From assembly GCA_037074615.1 (NCBI GenBank), contig CM073562.1:12695001-12759000 (forward strand): a DNA stretch of 64,000 nt. The letters run 5' to 3'. This stretch comes from Leucaena leucocephala. Lineage: Eukaryota > Streptophyta > Magnoliopsida > Fabales > Fabaceae. This document shows, one piece after another, positions 12,231 to 25,599 of this stretch. Position 1 is the stretch's first letter; each line of letters begins with the position of its first letter. The notes below the pieces were generated by a model. The model searched no databases, was not told where the DNA came from, and saw nothing but the letters and a program-made list of their open reading frames with translations. Position numbers and translations under genes: made by a program.

Positions 12231-14127
12231 TATATCATTTGAGAAAAATCTTGTTTCGATGTTAAAGTATTTGATTTGAAATGTCTAAAAAGTTAGAAGT
12301 TCAGAATTCAACGTCTCTAAGTGTCTCGTGTCTTATTTGACTACTCATGAATGAGTATTTGTGTAGGCTCTTGTCTTCATCTACTATTGTTCTATTTGAA
12401 ATAAAGATGATTTTTGAACAATATACTTATTCATATATTTGTCTGTAGTGGATTTTTTTTATTAGTGAAAGAAATTTTGATAATTACATGAAAACATAAT
12501 GTCAAATAAGTATTTCTTTTATTTTGGTAGTCAATTTTTAGAATATTTTGATCCTGATTTGCAAATATGTCCCATCAATAGTCCTATATTAAAATTCTCC
12601 CAAACTTATATATATATATATATATATATTATAGATCTTAAATATATTACTTATCATTTAAAGATATAGACAAATTATAATTGTTGACCATAACTTCTAT
12701 TTATAAAATTCTATAACTTCTATTAGATCCTTTTAAAAAATAGTTTTGAGAATATATCAAGAAATGTAAGACTAAAACTTCAAACGAGAAAAAAACATGA
12801 TTTAAATATTTCTTATTCCTTTGTGAAATGATAACATAGGATGACTTTGAATAAATTGGTCAAATACCTCCATTCTTATAAATCAGACTGATGTAATACT
12901 GTATACTAGTAGATAAATACAAATAAATAAATAAATTGGTTAAATAATATATTTTTAATATACCATAATTCTTTTTAGGTTAAAGTTCAATTTAGTCCTT
13001 AAATATTTGTTCAAAGTGCAATCCACACCTAAAGTTATGAAGCGTCTTTCTTAGGTGAAGTTATTTGATTTGGAAGCTTGTCGATTAAATTAAAAATTTT
13101 GAATTCTCCCCGGCAACTTTATTTGAATCATGGCTGAAGCATATGCTATTGCAACTGCAGCTTAATGGTGAAGGTAATCTTCAAACAATGCATGGCGTTG
13201 TAGTTCTCATTAGTCTGGCATGGTACAAGAGGAATATAGTATTACACCAAAGCAACGTATATTATCCACTTCAGGGTTATTCAGGAATATCATAATTCTC
13301 TAGTTTTTTCTACAACACTCTTGCTTTGGAATTAGCAAGAACAAGAAGCTGAACTTACCACCCGGGTGTATTTCACTCGAGCTCAACTGAGTAGAAGATA
13401 AAAGGAATTTTAATAGAAGGGGAGGGAAGAGAATGGAAATGAATTGATTTTAATATTTTTTCGTTTTGAACTAATAAAAAGGGAGAGAATGAGAAATATT
13501 TTAATGTTATATTGTATAATTTAAAAAGTTAGGGGAGAAAATTCTTTTTTTAGAACGGATATTTTAGGGATATTTAAAAAAAATATTATAGACATAATAG
13601 TTAAAATAAGACTAAAATTTAATTTACCTCCTAAATCCCCGCCAATTTACCAATTTTACAGAGAGGGCTAAGAGGGGAGGAAAAATCTTAAACCCACCTA
13701 AACATTTTGTGGTGCCAAAGGGGTAAAATTAGATATTTTACTAATTATTATTATTAAATATCTTATTAATTCAAATAGATTGATTGTATATAGATATTAT
13801 TGTAATATATTAGGAAATTATAAATTCTAGATATTCTGACTATTACAATAATTATAATATATTTCAGATATTATGATTTCTCAATTTGAATAAAATATCT
13901 TTTAATTATAGCCCTTGACTTAGTTGTACTAAATCTAGTTTAGAATATTATTTAGATAAATTACTTATTATTATTAACCTTGATGAGAGGTTATGAAAAT
14001 ACAATAGACTGATTTAGGGTTGCAGTGAGTGATATTGAATTAAAATTACAAAATAGATACCTTGTTCCCTTGAGGGTTTCCTGACTAGTGACAGCTATTC
14101 CCAAATTATCATTGTATCTATCTTTTA
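12231..14127. other. AT-rich intergenic stretch
   Basis: It holds a TA microsatellite at about 12608-12629. A possible degraded element lies at about 13395-13745, with purine-rich GAAGGGGAGGGAAGAG at one side and GAGGGCTAAGAGGGGAGG at the other, but I see no convincing ends. No gene is seen. Confidence 0.4.
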
Positions 14128-14325
14128 GTCAAAAGAATTTCTAATTATTATTTGTGTTTTTATGACCTTGTACTTTGAATTCCAGTAATTATTATATCAA
14201 AGTTAGAACCTTGTAATTTTCTGCTTCAAATCAACAAAGAGATAATCGTTTAAATCTTTTGTTATTACTCTATCTTATGGACTATGTAATCATTTAATTA
14301 TCATTTAGTTATATGTTTGTCCAAT
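14128..14325 (+). repeat. 5' LTR remnant of the Copia element
   Basis: It matches 26262-26463 over most of its length by eye, with many substitutions. Shared segments include AAAGAATTTCTA near the start and TTTGTCCA at the end. The start could lie further upstream, since no TG terminus is evident. Confidence 0.5.
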
Positions 14326-14331
14326 ATATGG

Positions 14332-14350
14332 CATCAAGGCCTCAGGTTCT
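14332..14350 (+). promoter_or_regulatory. Putative primer binding site of the Copia element
   Basis: TGGCATCAAGGCCTCAGG directly follows the 5' LTR remnant and resembles the initiator-tRNA-Met site TGGTATCAGAGC used by many plant Copia elements. Its position supports the LTR call. Confidence 0.45.
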
Positions 14351-15815
14351 CTAATTTTTCTCCACCTGTTAATTTCTATATATGATGTATTTTGGATATA
14401 TTTTATTTTTGCTATTTATAAAATTATTTTGGGAAAATTTGATATGACCATCACATGAGTTGGTTTGAATCTTTGCGAGAATTTTCGAGTTAATGGGATA
14501 GGAGGAAATGTTTGTTTTCCAATGAACTGTCGCCAACTTCATTAAGGTTTTGAAGAACCCAATTTCAAATTTTGTTTATTTTTGAATGCAAATTCAGTTT
14601 TGATCTAAATGCCAATTTGGTTCTACTGTCGGGTATAAGGGTGGAAGAAGCTAAAACTTTGTTCCTCCGATGAACACTGTCACCTTCTTCTTTAAAACGT
14701 GGTGAACTTAACTTTGTTTTTAGTATGAAATTGAAAATTTTATTTTCACTTTTAACCCAATTTTCGCATGAAACCTTCTCGCAAACACTTTGTCCTGATT
14801 TTCTGGGAATTTGGCCGTCAAAAGACGCCGCTAGAACTCACCCCTTATTGCGTTCAGTTTTAGGTTCAAAAATCAAACATTTTCGATTTGATTTATGGGC
14901 AATTTTTGGTGAAATCATTGTGCATATTTTGTTTGCCACATTTTTCTGTCATTTCACCGCAAAATCATATGTTGGGCTCTTTTAGTTGTCTACTTGTTTG
15001 GGCCAAGTTGCCTTATTTCTAAAAATTAATTTTAGATAAAAATATAATTAATTTTTGAGTTGTCTTATTTATTTAAGAAATTATAATTTATTTTATCCAT
15101 CATTTATTGTTGTTTAATATAAGAAAAGTTCAATTTTGGCTATTTTCTCATTATGGAAAAATTGTGGAGTCCATTATCGTGTGTTATTTAATTGTTTAAA
15201 TATTTGGATAACTAGTTGGGCAAATAAATAACTATTATAATTTTACAAAAATCATAATTAAGTAAAAATATGTTGAAATTGAATTTATAAATAATTGTTT
15301 AGTTGCATAAAATAGTTAGAGAATTTTAGTTATTTAATCTCTATAGTAGATTAAAATAACTATTTAAGTTCTCATTAAGCTATGTGCATATTTATATTTT
15401 AAATAGACTTGATATTTGTGATTAGCATGTTGTACTTGAGGACTATCTACATCATCCCTATTATTGTTGCATGCATAATATAATCCTATATAGAATTATA
15501 AAATATCAATTATAATTAAATGTGTAGTTATAACTTATTTTTACCCACAGTTAGATAACTATAGTTGCATATATAATTAGGATGAAATAGAATGCCCTTG
15601 TATTTTCTAAGTAACCCAGATGTATTAGAAAACATGAATGCATTCTAGTTTTATCAATTTTCAGATAAATACATGATATGCTAGTATCTTTACCTACAGG
15701 TAGAAATTAGTAATACAAATTTAAATTTTGTATGATTTATTTGTGTTAAACATACATGGCATAATAACTGTGATTGCTTTAAAATTTATGTGAGTTCATT
15801 TATTTTGTCCAAATT
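14351..15815 (+). other. Long leader between PBS and gag relic
   Basis: About 1.45 kb with no Copia coding similarity that I can see. An open frame at 14725-14985 (86 codons) is unrecognised. The stretch could be an unusually long leader or another decayed nested insertion. Confidence 0.35.
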
Positions 15816-16739
15816 TATAGTTCCTATTGCTACTCCTATGATTGGTATTGATGCCAGTAACAAAATTATTCTGGATAGTACTAACTATCCCGACTGGAAG
15901 GATGATGTGCTTTGTTGTAGTTTAGTTGTTTGGATTTAAATTTTTTTAGGGTTGACAAAGCTTCTAGGCTTGCAGATAATTCTGATGATCAATACACTAA
16001 AAACTATTATGATTATTGGGAGCGGTCTAACCGCTTGTCTCTTATGTTGTTAAAGACACGAATTATAAGAGGCATTTGGGGTGCTATTCCTGAATGCAGA
16101 ACTGCCAAATAATACTTGGAAGTTTTAGATAAACATTTCAAACCATCTAACAAACAAATGGGTGGAACTATCATGTCTGAATTATATTCTATGAGACTTG
16201 TAGGTATAAGAGGCATTAGCAACATATAATGAAAATGAGAAATCTTTCCTCTTAGCTGAAGTCTTTCAAAATGGAACATACTGGGCAATTTTTAGTGCAA
16301 TTGAGTGAATTCACTTCCTACTCAGTATAATGCTTTCAAAGTCTCATACAACACACATAAAGAGAAATAGGCAATTGATGAATTGTTGGACATGTATGTT
16401 CAGGAAGATACTAGATTGCTGATGAATAGAAAGTTAGCACCTCAGGAAGCTCATTTTGTTGAAGGTTCCAAGGCTAAAAGCAAAAAAGGGAAGAAGAATA
16501 AGAAGAATAAACATTCCAATGCCTTAGCTAAGGATAAGAAGGATGTTAAGTGCTTCTTTTGTAAGAAGAAGGGACACATGAAGAATGAACGTCTCAAGAG
16601 AAGAGCTTCGTTAGAGAAGAAAAGTAAATTTTTATCTTGTGTTGTATTTGAATCTCTTTTTGCTTTGTTAGTAATAACACTTGGTGGATTGATACTGGTT
16701 CTATCATCCACATTGCTACTACCATGTAGGGCTTTTTAA
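15816..16739 (+). pseudogene. Copia gag relic with damaged zinc knuckle
   Basis: A gag-like start (ILDSTNYPDWKDDVLCC) is followed by frameshifts and a piece reading YYDYWERSNRLSLMLLKTRI. A frame at 16383-16739 then holds a lysine-rich linker and CFFCKKKGHMKNER. That is a CX2CX4HX4C zinc knuckle whose last cysteine has become arginine. Gag normally packages the retroelement RNA into virus-like particles. This copy cannot be functional. Confidence 0.7.
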
Positions 16740-17822
16740 CCAGTAGGCCTCCATGTCCTAATGAATGAACAATCTTATTAGGCAGTGGGAAAGGAGACAC
16801 TGTGAAGGCGGTTGGAACCTATTAGATTATTTTACCTAATAATTATGTTTTAGATCTTTTTGAGACATTTTATGTTCCCCCTACAAGAGGAACTTGATTT
16901 ATTTGTCTAAGTTAATTCCCTTAGGTTATGGAATAAACCTTTTAAAAGACCTTATGATTTTTTGTGAAGACTCTATTTCAATTGCAAATATGGTTATGGC
17001 TGACGATTTATTTAAAATTGTTTTTAATTTGCCACAATCTTTAGCTATTACACATGGTATTAAGAATTTAATTATCATATGGCATAGGAGATTGGATATA
17101 TCTCCATTGATATAATCAATAGGTTAACTAAAGATGGAGTTCTTTCATTCTTAGACCATTCTTATCTCGGTTCTTGTCACATCCCGAAATCTGAGCCATG
17201 ACCGACACAGAATATGAATAAATTCATATTCCTTATGCCTAAAACATTGAATGAAACGTTTGAAACAAAAATCATAATACATTACATTTTATAAATCAAA
17301 AGCAAGTCCTCTGTAGGAATCTCGGCAGAATTATCGTTGTATAATCGATCTCCCGATGATCCTTTAATAGAATGCAAACGTTTAAATCTTTTGTAACATT
17401 TTTTCGTAATAACCAGAATCATTTCTAAGAATTATGTGGAACATTTACCCTTTTATCAAAATAATACAAGTACTTTATAAATGATAATTACATCAAAAGT
17501 AGTTTTGTAAAAAATGACGCTTCGGATCTGCAATGAGGCTCTTCACTACTCAGAGGGAAGATTAGGGTCAACTCACCATCTGAAGCCAAATAATCTACTC
17601 GTGAATAACGTCCCAAAAATATGATTTAAAAGAATGTGAAAATAAACAATTTCAACATGTTAAAATGTAATTCATAACATTTCGTAATTCAATGCAAGCA
17701 TTTCCATAAACATTGTTATTTCAGGAAAAATAATTTGAAATAACCATTTCAAATCAATCGTTTAAAAGCAATCTTTTTAAAACTATCATTTTTTTGTAGG
17801 ATTTCAACAGAACGTAACCATG

Positions 17823-18005
17823 CATGGACACAGTCCACGAGGGTAATTAATCAATCTGGCATGGCTCGAAGCCATAAAAAAAGGCATGGACACACAGTCT
17901 ATGAGGGTAAATAACTATGCGTAGCACGAGGCCACAAAATAAGCATGGAAACATAGTCCACGAGGGTAAATAACCAATCGGGCGCAGCTCGAAGCCACAA
18001 ATACA
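17823..18005. repeat. Tandem repeat of about 60 bp, three copies
   Basis: Units start at 17823, 17885 and 17944. Each has CATGGA, then CACAGTC or CATAGTCC, then GAGGGTAA, and ends with GAAGCCA or GAGGCCA followed by an A run. Copies differ at several positions, so the array is not recent. Confidence 0.75.
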
Positions 18006-20342
18006 TGCGCAGGTATGAAACATATGAATAACTATCGCTACAATAAATCTCACGAATAATTGTCGCAAGTATGAAACTGACGGATATCCATCAAGCTTGG
18101 GTAACCAAGGTGCACCAAAGACTAACAATACTGTTGTTAGCAACCAGCGTTGTGTATTATGTCATTTCTAAAACGTTTGTAACATGCGTGGGGTCCATTT
18201 CACATGTAATAATCTCAATTGTTTCAAATGTAATAGTCTTTGATAAAATCGTTTTGAATTTCAAAACTCCAGCATGAACATTTAAAATCAAACACCAAGT
18301 TACTATAGAAATATATGAAATCCATATAGAAATATTTGATGAATAAAATTGATTCAATATAATTTTTGCCAATTTTTTTCTAAAACTTCATCCATTTTCA
18401 TACATAATCATAATTTTTTTGTAAACTATTTTGAAAGAAAATTATTTCTAATAATTAAAACTATGAATTCGTAAAATTTTCTTTTCGTAAATTATATTTA
18501 AAATTTAACATTTCAAATGAAATAACAATTTGTTAAAATACTATTTTAAGGGAACGTTATTCACTCACATGTCCGCTCTTAAACCTTTACTCTTCCTATC
18601 AAATAACTTCCAATTATATTTATTTCTCAATTCCCTAATATCCTAAAAACAAATATTCCTTAAGAAATTACCATTTATTTGCCGCCACCACCACAACAAT
18701 CACATATACACTTACTAACAATGAAATATTCTAACAATTCCTCTTATCACCATTCTATAACCTTGTAAAAATCTACAAAATCTTAACAAAATTTGTCTAT
18801 TTCCTTCGTAAAGAACTTCGTTTAATTTTATCATAACTTTGTTTTCAAAATCCAATCAATATACCTTTTGTTAATGACTACCTGTGAAAATCTTTTCCTT
18901 ATTCTTAATTTCGTATCAACCCAAAATTAAACGTCAAAACCATTTTGAGTCGAGTCAAAGTTGTCACCAATAAGGCTAAGTACCATTTGATATTATATCC
19001 CATTTTTTTTTCTTGGGCATGCTATCAAACACTTGGTTTGGATATTATTTAACAAACCCATGAAATAGCAATCTTACATAATATCTCCAAATCTCTGACC
19101 TTTTAACCAAAATCCACTTCAGCACTAGACTTTACGAAGGCCCCATGACAGAGATAAAATACTGAATAACGACTTATTTTGGTTCTTGAACCTATCACCG
19201 AAACTTAACGTACACAAACCAGAATTACAAGCTTCAAGCACAGAACCAAAACATCTACCTATGCCTTCAACAAACACCAATTAAAACAGAGCAAGAGCAT
19301 GCAACTGAGAAAAATCCCGTAGGCTACATTTTAGCTTTTCCATTGGCTTTAATCTCAGGAGACCGAAACTAACCAACAAAATTACAGAGCACTAATTTCA
19401 AAAGTCATAGTTCAAACACAAGGTGGTACACGCAGTAGCAAACATTTCCAGATTCATGACCACAGAACAGAGTACGCATAAGTGGCAACGTTCAACGTTC
19501 AGTCGGCTGGCTACCACAACAGAGCAAAAACCCAAATGAAATCTCAACATCCGTCCCTTTGATTCAATCATAGAATCAGAAACTCAGCTAATCGATGACC
19601 CAATCCCCAATTCTAGAATGACAGAAGCAAAGTGAAGAAGCAAACCTCCTGAACCTTCGCGATAACAGCCCCTCCTGGCGACTCGGTTGCAAAACAGAAC
19701 AGAGGCAGACGCGTAATCAGATGGATGACAATACAGATACCAACTCAGGCAACTAGAAAGAAGGAGGCAGGAGCTTCAAGATTTGCTGAAGCATAGGACA
19801 GCGGCGACAGCAGCATCATAGTAATGGCGGCAATAGAGAACGGCGTCATCTACACAGTGGTAGACTAATGACGCGAAGCTTTAAACAAAGAAAAGAATAA
19901 CAGTGATCAGACATAGGCTCAGCAACGCTGTACAGAGCAAGATAAAGGAAGAAGGAAAGAAAGAAAAATCCTCACAGTAACCAAATCTGACCAGCAAGGA
20001 AACTACGATGACGGTGACGGTGATGGTGACGACTAAAATCATCTGCAAAGTGCTTTGACAACGCGTCGACTGTCGAGAAATTCCTTCCTCTTCCGCGACG
20101 CTCCCCTGCTTTCCCCTTCTCGTTCTATTTATCGGGCAACTAGGACTACAGCTGAGTGGACGACTCAGGCACAACAACCGAGGCGAAGACTTCATCCCTG
20201 TGCCCCGCTGCTTCCCCTTTGTGCCCCGACGTAAAGCAGAGAATAATGAGAAGGAGTACGGCTTCTAAATGGTTAAAAGGCCGGAGCATTTTCATAATTT
20301 CACATAAGAGAAAAAATAAAACTCTCACTTCTACATTCTCTA

Positions 20343-20403
20343 AGGTTCAAACACAGGTCGTTGGCTTTAACTTTCGCCTCTTGACCACTCTGCTATCTCG
20401 CTC
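20343..20403 (-). other. tRNA-like sequence with Pol III A and B boxes (possible SINE head)
   Basis: On the minus strand the segment begins GAGCGAGATAGCAGAGTGG. TAGCAGAGTGGTCAA (20381-20395) fits an A box of the tRNA-Ser/Leu type. GTTTGAACC (20344-20352) is one change from the B-box consensus. No acceptor-stem partner or proper anticodon arm is visible, so it is not a working tRNA gene. It is better read as a tRNA-derived SINE or retroelement head. Confidence 0.4.
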
Positions 20404-20494
20404 ACAGTGAAATTTTTTGCAACCAATATATATATATTCTTTGTTAAAGTGATTTTAAAATCTAAAATTTTTTGAGCCATTAGAGTTCTTGTGT

Positions 20495-21197
20495 GAACTA
20501 CATTATAGAGAAATAGACCAACAACTCATATAAAGAAATTAAGAGAAGTTATGAATTACTTTAGATTATAAACACAGATATTTGTTATTCTGATTTAAAT
20601 GCACATAGTCAAAAATATTTCATTATCTTTATTGATAATTTCTCATGATATATGCATGTATACTTGCTTTAAAATAAAAGTGAGGCACTATATGCCTTTA
20701 AGGAATATAAAACATAAATGGAAAATCAATTTGAAAAACTAATTAAGATTGTGAGATCAGATAGAGGTGGTGAATATTATGACAGATATACTAGGGAAGG
20801 ACAATCACTTGCTCCTTTTACAGAATTTCTTCGAGAGCAAGGTATAATTGCATAATATATCATGCCTGGCACACCTGACATGAATGATATAGCTTAAGGA
20901 AGAAATATGACTTTGCTAGATATAGTTAAGAGCATCATAAATAGTTTAAAACTTCCAGTTTCCTCGTGGAAGGAAGCACTTAAAACAATTGTATATATCT
21001 TAAATATGGTTCTAACAAAAGTAGTATCGAAGATACCCTTTGAAATCTGAAAAGGATAAAAAATCAATTCAAATCATTTTAAGGTATTGGGTTGTCATGT
21101 AGAAATAAAAGTATATAATCAATAGGAAAAGAAATTGAATCTTAATACTATTGTTGGCTATGCTGAAAAGTTTAAGGGTTATAAATTTTATTGTCCT
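20495..21197 (+). pseudogene. Copia integrase relic (core domain)
   Basis: Readable pieces, with stops, are HTDIC-like and KYFIIFIDNFS followed by NQFEKLIKIVRSDRGGEYY and FTEFLREQGI. The second includes the SDRGGEY motif around the second catalytic Asp. They continue as LPVSSWKEALKT and ILNMVLTKVVSK. The last part (GYKFYCP) is interrupted by the insertion at 21198 and resumes at 24358. Confidence 0.75.
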
Positions 21198-24100
21198 ATA
21201 TAATATCCTAGTTTTTAGGCCCAAAGACCCAGAAAATAACAAAATATATAGGCTAACATACCCCTTTGAGCAAACTCCCAAAAACATACAGAGGGTTTTC
21301 AAGGACTAAACCGCAAATAGTACAAATTTATGGACTAAACTGTAAATAATAAAAATTTAAAAACTAAATTGTAAATAGTAGAAAGTTATAAGGCCTAAAA
21401 TAAATGTAGAGATAAGTTATGACCCATAAAATATAATTATAAAAAGTATTATAAGGGATTAAAGTGTATTTTGTCAAATTTAAGGACAAAATTATAATTA
21501 TGAGAAAGTTGAGTTAGAAAATGCCTAAAATGGCTCAGAAATGTTAATCTCAAATTTTACCAGCAAATAGATAATGATAATTAGGCTATGTATATTTTTT
21601 AGAATTTTGATTTGAGGTCACAGATAATTGGTATTAATTTTTAAAGTCTAAAGATTATTATAGGAACTTCTGGATCTTATAATCAGATGAAATTTTATAG
21701 AAAATTCTCATAATTAATATAAGAATTTATAAAATTTACATAACTCAAAAGGGAGTTATGTAGAATTTATAGTAAAATAAACTACCCGATAAATACTTTT
21801 AGGTAAATTTCTTAAGAATTGAGCCCATAAAGGCATTGGACCCAGTTAAAGGCACAAATTAGTGTCCTATAAGCCTAGTAATATACTCTAATAGTTATGT
21901 GGGAAGTGTCCAGAAAGATCCTGAAAATTCCAAAATTATAAAAGTGCCCCTATGTTAAATATTAACCAAGAGATGAATGGATGACATTTTAATTAGTTAG
22001 CCACAGTCAAAAGGTCAAAGAGAAACACATGAGTACTTGACCGGAGTCAAAAAATATTCTAATAAAGTATAAAATGATAATTATGCCTTTAGAGTTATTT
22101 TATCACAATATTATAAACTAAAGGCATTTTAGTCATTTCTAAGGGACAATAATTAAATTTATACCCAATATAACAATATCAATAAAATAGTTTGATTCAT
22201 AAAATATATTATAGAATTTAAGAAAAATTAGATTCGTAAAATAGTTTAAATTTTTAGAAACTGGACTGAGTCGGTACCGGATTTGATTGAATTTTTCAAA
22301 CAAACACTTACCCTTTAAAAGACACTAAACATGGCCTTGAGTGATATCATGGATGATGTCAAAATTTGGCTTGGTGGTAAAGACAGTTTAAGGACAAATC
22401 TTGGCCATTAGATCAAATAATAATTAATGTAATCTTAGCCCTTGATTCCTTTATGTTTTTGGCTATATATACCCCCTCATTTCTGCACATTCACGCCAAG
22501 CATTAGGAACCATGGGGAGGTGTTGTCAAAATAAAATTCAAACAAGAAGAGAAAATTCAACAGTTAAACAAGCAAGCAAACCGATGATATTTCTTTCTCT
22601 AGCTCTTGGACTTTATAGTAGGAAGATTCCTCTATGATTTTAATGGTTAAAAGTCATTTTATTTTGCCTTGGGTGCTACTAGACGGAATGTCTTAATGCT
22701 AGACAAGAATTGATTTTGAGTTATAGATAGTATAAACAAGTTGAAATAAGCTAGAATCAAGTTATATTGACTTAGAAATTCAAGCATGCATGCAATTATA
22801 GTTTTATGCTCTTGGATGCTACTATACATATCATTGATAATATGTGAGAATTTCATGATTTTGATACTTCCGATGGATTTAAAATAAAAAATTATGTGGG
22901 ATAAAGTAGATAAACAAGTATTGAAAGTATTAAAATCAGAATGAGAATTTTTATAATTTAAGGAGGTGTTATTCGGTTCTAGATAGATTGTATAGAAGGA
23001 GTTTAATTTTTATAATTCCAAGATCATATTTGAATTCCTTGGGCAAAATTATATAAGATTGGTCTAAGAAAATAATTATTACAAAGCTAAATCACTATCT
23101 CCAATATTTAAGTTAAGAGTAAGGGGTTTTGAGGGAAGTATTGTAAAATATTTGTGTAATGGCTCTAATGAGTTGTATACACAATATAATTGTGTTCAAG
23201 GCCATATGATGTCAAATGGAATGAGATAAAGAGGTTGAGCAAGCAACCAATATTTGGTTGGAGACAAAGGGAGCAAAGAGAAAATGATAAAGTTTTAAGG
23301 TAGTGAACTTACTCATTCTTATATGATGATGCTCATGCTTGTGTATTGATATGTTTATGATATGTGATGATGATGTATGATATGCATGAATGATATATGC
23401 TCTGTCCTTTATAATTTTATGATCATGTATGATAGTATAAGGCATTGAGCATGCTAATATATAAATGAAAATTTAAGAAAGATTAAGGAAGCATGGCATG
23501 CACTTGCATTTATCTTGTATGCATTGAATGATACCATTTGTTACTAAGATTCCCCAAAATCTCACCTGTACTTAACCAACCCATATAGATCAATTATAAT
23601 GGAAGACTTATGCACAATGGAGGAGCTAAGGAATGGAAGGAAAAAAAATGAACAAATTGATACTCTAGCTTATGATGAATAGTTAGTTTCCCTATTTATG
23701 TAAATGTTATGTAAAGTCCCTATTTATATGATAAAAATGTATAACATAATTGATATATTTACATGATGTATATGAATATATGGGAAGCCTATTTGATGGT
23801 TTATGAATGCTGTATTAATTTATGGAAATTAAAGAAAGAAGATGAAGTAGCAAAAACGTAGGCCTATTAGTTGTCTTGCTTTGACTCTAATTTGACCTAA
23901 CAAATGAAGAAATTAATTTACGAAACTTGATGAGTATGTAGTACACATCTAGATATTCCAATGTATAGGTAGCACGCCTCATTTGTATATGTATATTAAA
24001 AGAAACGAATTTCCAAAATTAAGGGACAAAATCTCAAACTTCTAGGATTTACCATATGAATAGTAAACTTTGACAATTTAACTAGATTAAATGAGCCAGT

Positions 24101-24353
24101 AAATGTACAATTTCATATTTTTTCCTTAAATATAAATGAAAAATATTTTATTAGAGCTTTGAACCATTTCCGTACGATTTTTTTAGAATTAGTTATGATT
24201 TTTTAAAGTTAGACTGTTAATTTAGAATTTACGAAATAAACAATATCCGAGAATCAAATTTAAAAATTTTAATTTTTGGGCCAAAGTAATAATTTTACTA
24301 ATTAAATATGCTTCCAAAGACGTTCTTTGATGGATTAAAAATAGGATATGACA
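21198..24353 (-). mobile_element. Second non-autonomous insertion in the Copia integrase
   Basis: Integrase sequence breaks within a Cys-Pro-Pro stretch at 21197 and continues at 24358 with PPSRKYVEYRNTKFLENN. TCCT repeats on both sides (21194-21197 and 24354-24357). Read in reverse the element starts TGTCATATCC, close to the TGTCACATCC of the other insertion, which suggests LTR-type ends on the minus strand. Inside is only AT-rich DNA. A TATA-like stretch near 22465 precedes a start-like ATG at 22512, with no long frame after it. I found no second internal LTR. Confidence 0.55.
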
Positions 24354-24819
24354 TCCTCCACCTTCAAGAAAATATGTGGAATATAGGAATACTAAATTTC
24401 TTGAGAATAATGTGATTAGTGGGAGTGATCAGTTGCAAGATGATCACAGAGCAAACCACTAACACAGACAAAGGAATATCAATGTCCACGACACTCCTCT
24501 AGTTAGGGTTGTCATATAACATCCTATAACTCAAGTTGATAATGTTGGACATGAGAAGCATATTCAGGTTGATTAATCTATTGCACAACCACAAAAAATG
24601 TTATAGAAAATATTCCAAACAAACATCATCAACCAAATTAAGAGGTTAGATTAAGGAGATTAACAAGAGAAAAAAAAACCAGCATTACCTAGTGACTACT
24701 GAGTGTGACAGTAAAGTAACTATTGAAAATAATCTGTTATCATTCTCTTTGGCTATACAAAGTATAAACTTTAAATTATAGTTTGATGTTATGACTGATG
24801 AAATGATATTTATGGCAAA

Positions 24820-25560
24820 CAACCATATTTGGGAACTTGTGGAGTTAATGGGGCCAAAACCATTGGCTATAAGTGGTTCTATAAAACCAAAAAAGACTTA
24901 CAATGTAATATTGATAGCTACAAGGCTAAGTTGAATGCTAAAGGTTTCACACAAGTGAAAGAAGTTGAATATAGAGAAACATTTTTTTCTGTATCCACAA
25001 AGAACTCTTTTCGCATCATCATGGCATTAGTTGTACATTTTGATATAGAATTGCATAAATGAATGTTAAGACTGTATTTCTCAATGGTAAACTTGAGAAA
25101 GAAGTCTATAGGAGGCAACCTTAAGGATTTATTGCACATAGTAAAGAATATTTGGTTTGCAAGTTGATAAAATCAATCTATGGTCTTAAAAAGGCTTCAC
25201 GATATTGGTATTTGAAGTTCGATGAAGTTATAACATCTTTTGTCTTCATTGAGAACATAGATCAATATAGATACCATAAGGTCAGTGAGAGTAAAATCAT
25301 ATTCTTAATTTTGTATGTGGATGACATACAGTTTGCAACAAGTGATCTAGGACTACTAAGAGAGGTGAAATAGTTTTTGTTAAAGACCTTTAATATGAAA
25401 GATATGGGTGATGTATTTTATATCATTGGCATTAAGATATATAGAAATAGGACTTAAGGCCTTTTATACCTATTGCAAAAAACCTATATCAACACAATTC
25501 TTAAACGATTCAGGATAAAAAAATATTCACCTAATATAGCATATTGAGAAAAAAGATATA
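24820..25560 (+). pseudogene. Copia reverse transcriptase relic
   Basis: The RVT_2-type sequence is clear: GYKWFYKTKKDLQCNIDSYK, LNAKGFTQVKEVEYRETF, KLIKSIYGLKKASRYWY and the active-site ILYVDDIQFA. The YVDD box is intact, but the frame is broken after DIELHK, after REVK (TAG where Gln is usual) and at RNRT. The protein would copy retroelement RNA into DNA; this copy is inactive. Confidence 0.85.
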
Positions 25561-25599
25561 TTCAATTTAGACCAATGTCCTAATGATGATCTTGAAAGG

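Larger units (their letters stand above)
17175..20484 (+). mobile_element. Non-autonomous insertion of unknown class inside the Copia integrase
   Basis: Copia similarity stops at about 17174 (LDHSYLGSC) and resumes at about 20495 (TTHIKKLREVMNYF, then KYFIIFIDNFS). The direct repeat gttcttgt flanks the intervening DNA (17170-17177 and 20485-20492). If the element starts TGTCACATCCCG, the duplication is the 5-mer gttct. No recognisable protein is encoded. It contains a tandem repeat of about 60 bp, a GC-richer 500-bp stretch (about 19.62-20.25 kb) and a tRNA-like sequence near its right end. A large retrotransposon derivative lacking genes is my best guess. The right end lacks the CA expected of an LTR. 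Confidence 0.55.

Noticed and set aside
17821..18010. A CRISPR array
   Set aside because: Three imperfect units of about 60 bp with no distinct spacers, in a plant transposon.
19881..20195. Minus-strand 104-codon frame in the first insertion
   Set aside because: It has a hydrophobic stretch that could suggest a membrane protein, but there are no family resemblance and no gene-like context inside a non-coding element.
20343..20403. A working tRNA gene
   Set aside because: The boxes are present, but no acceptor stem or anticodon loop can be formed from the visible sequence.
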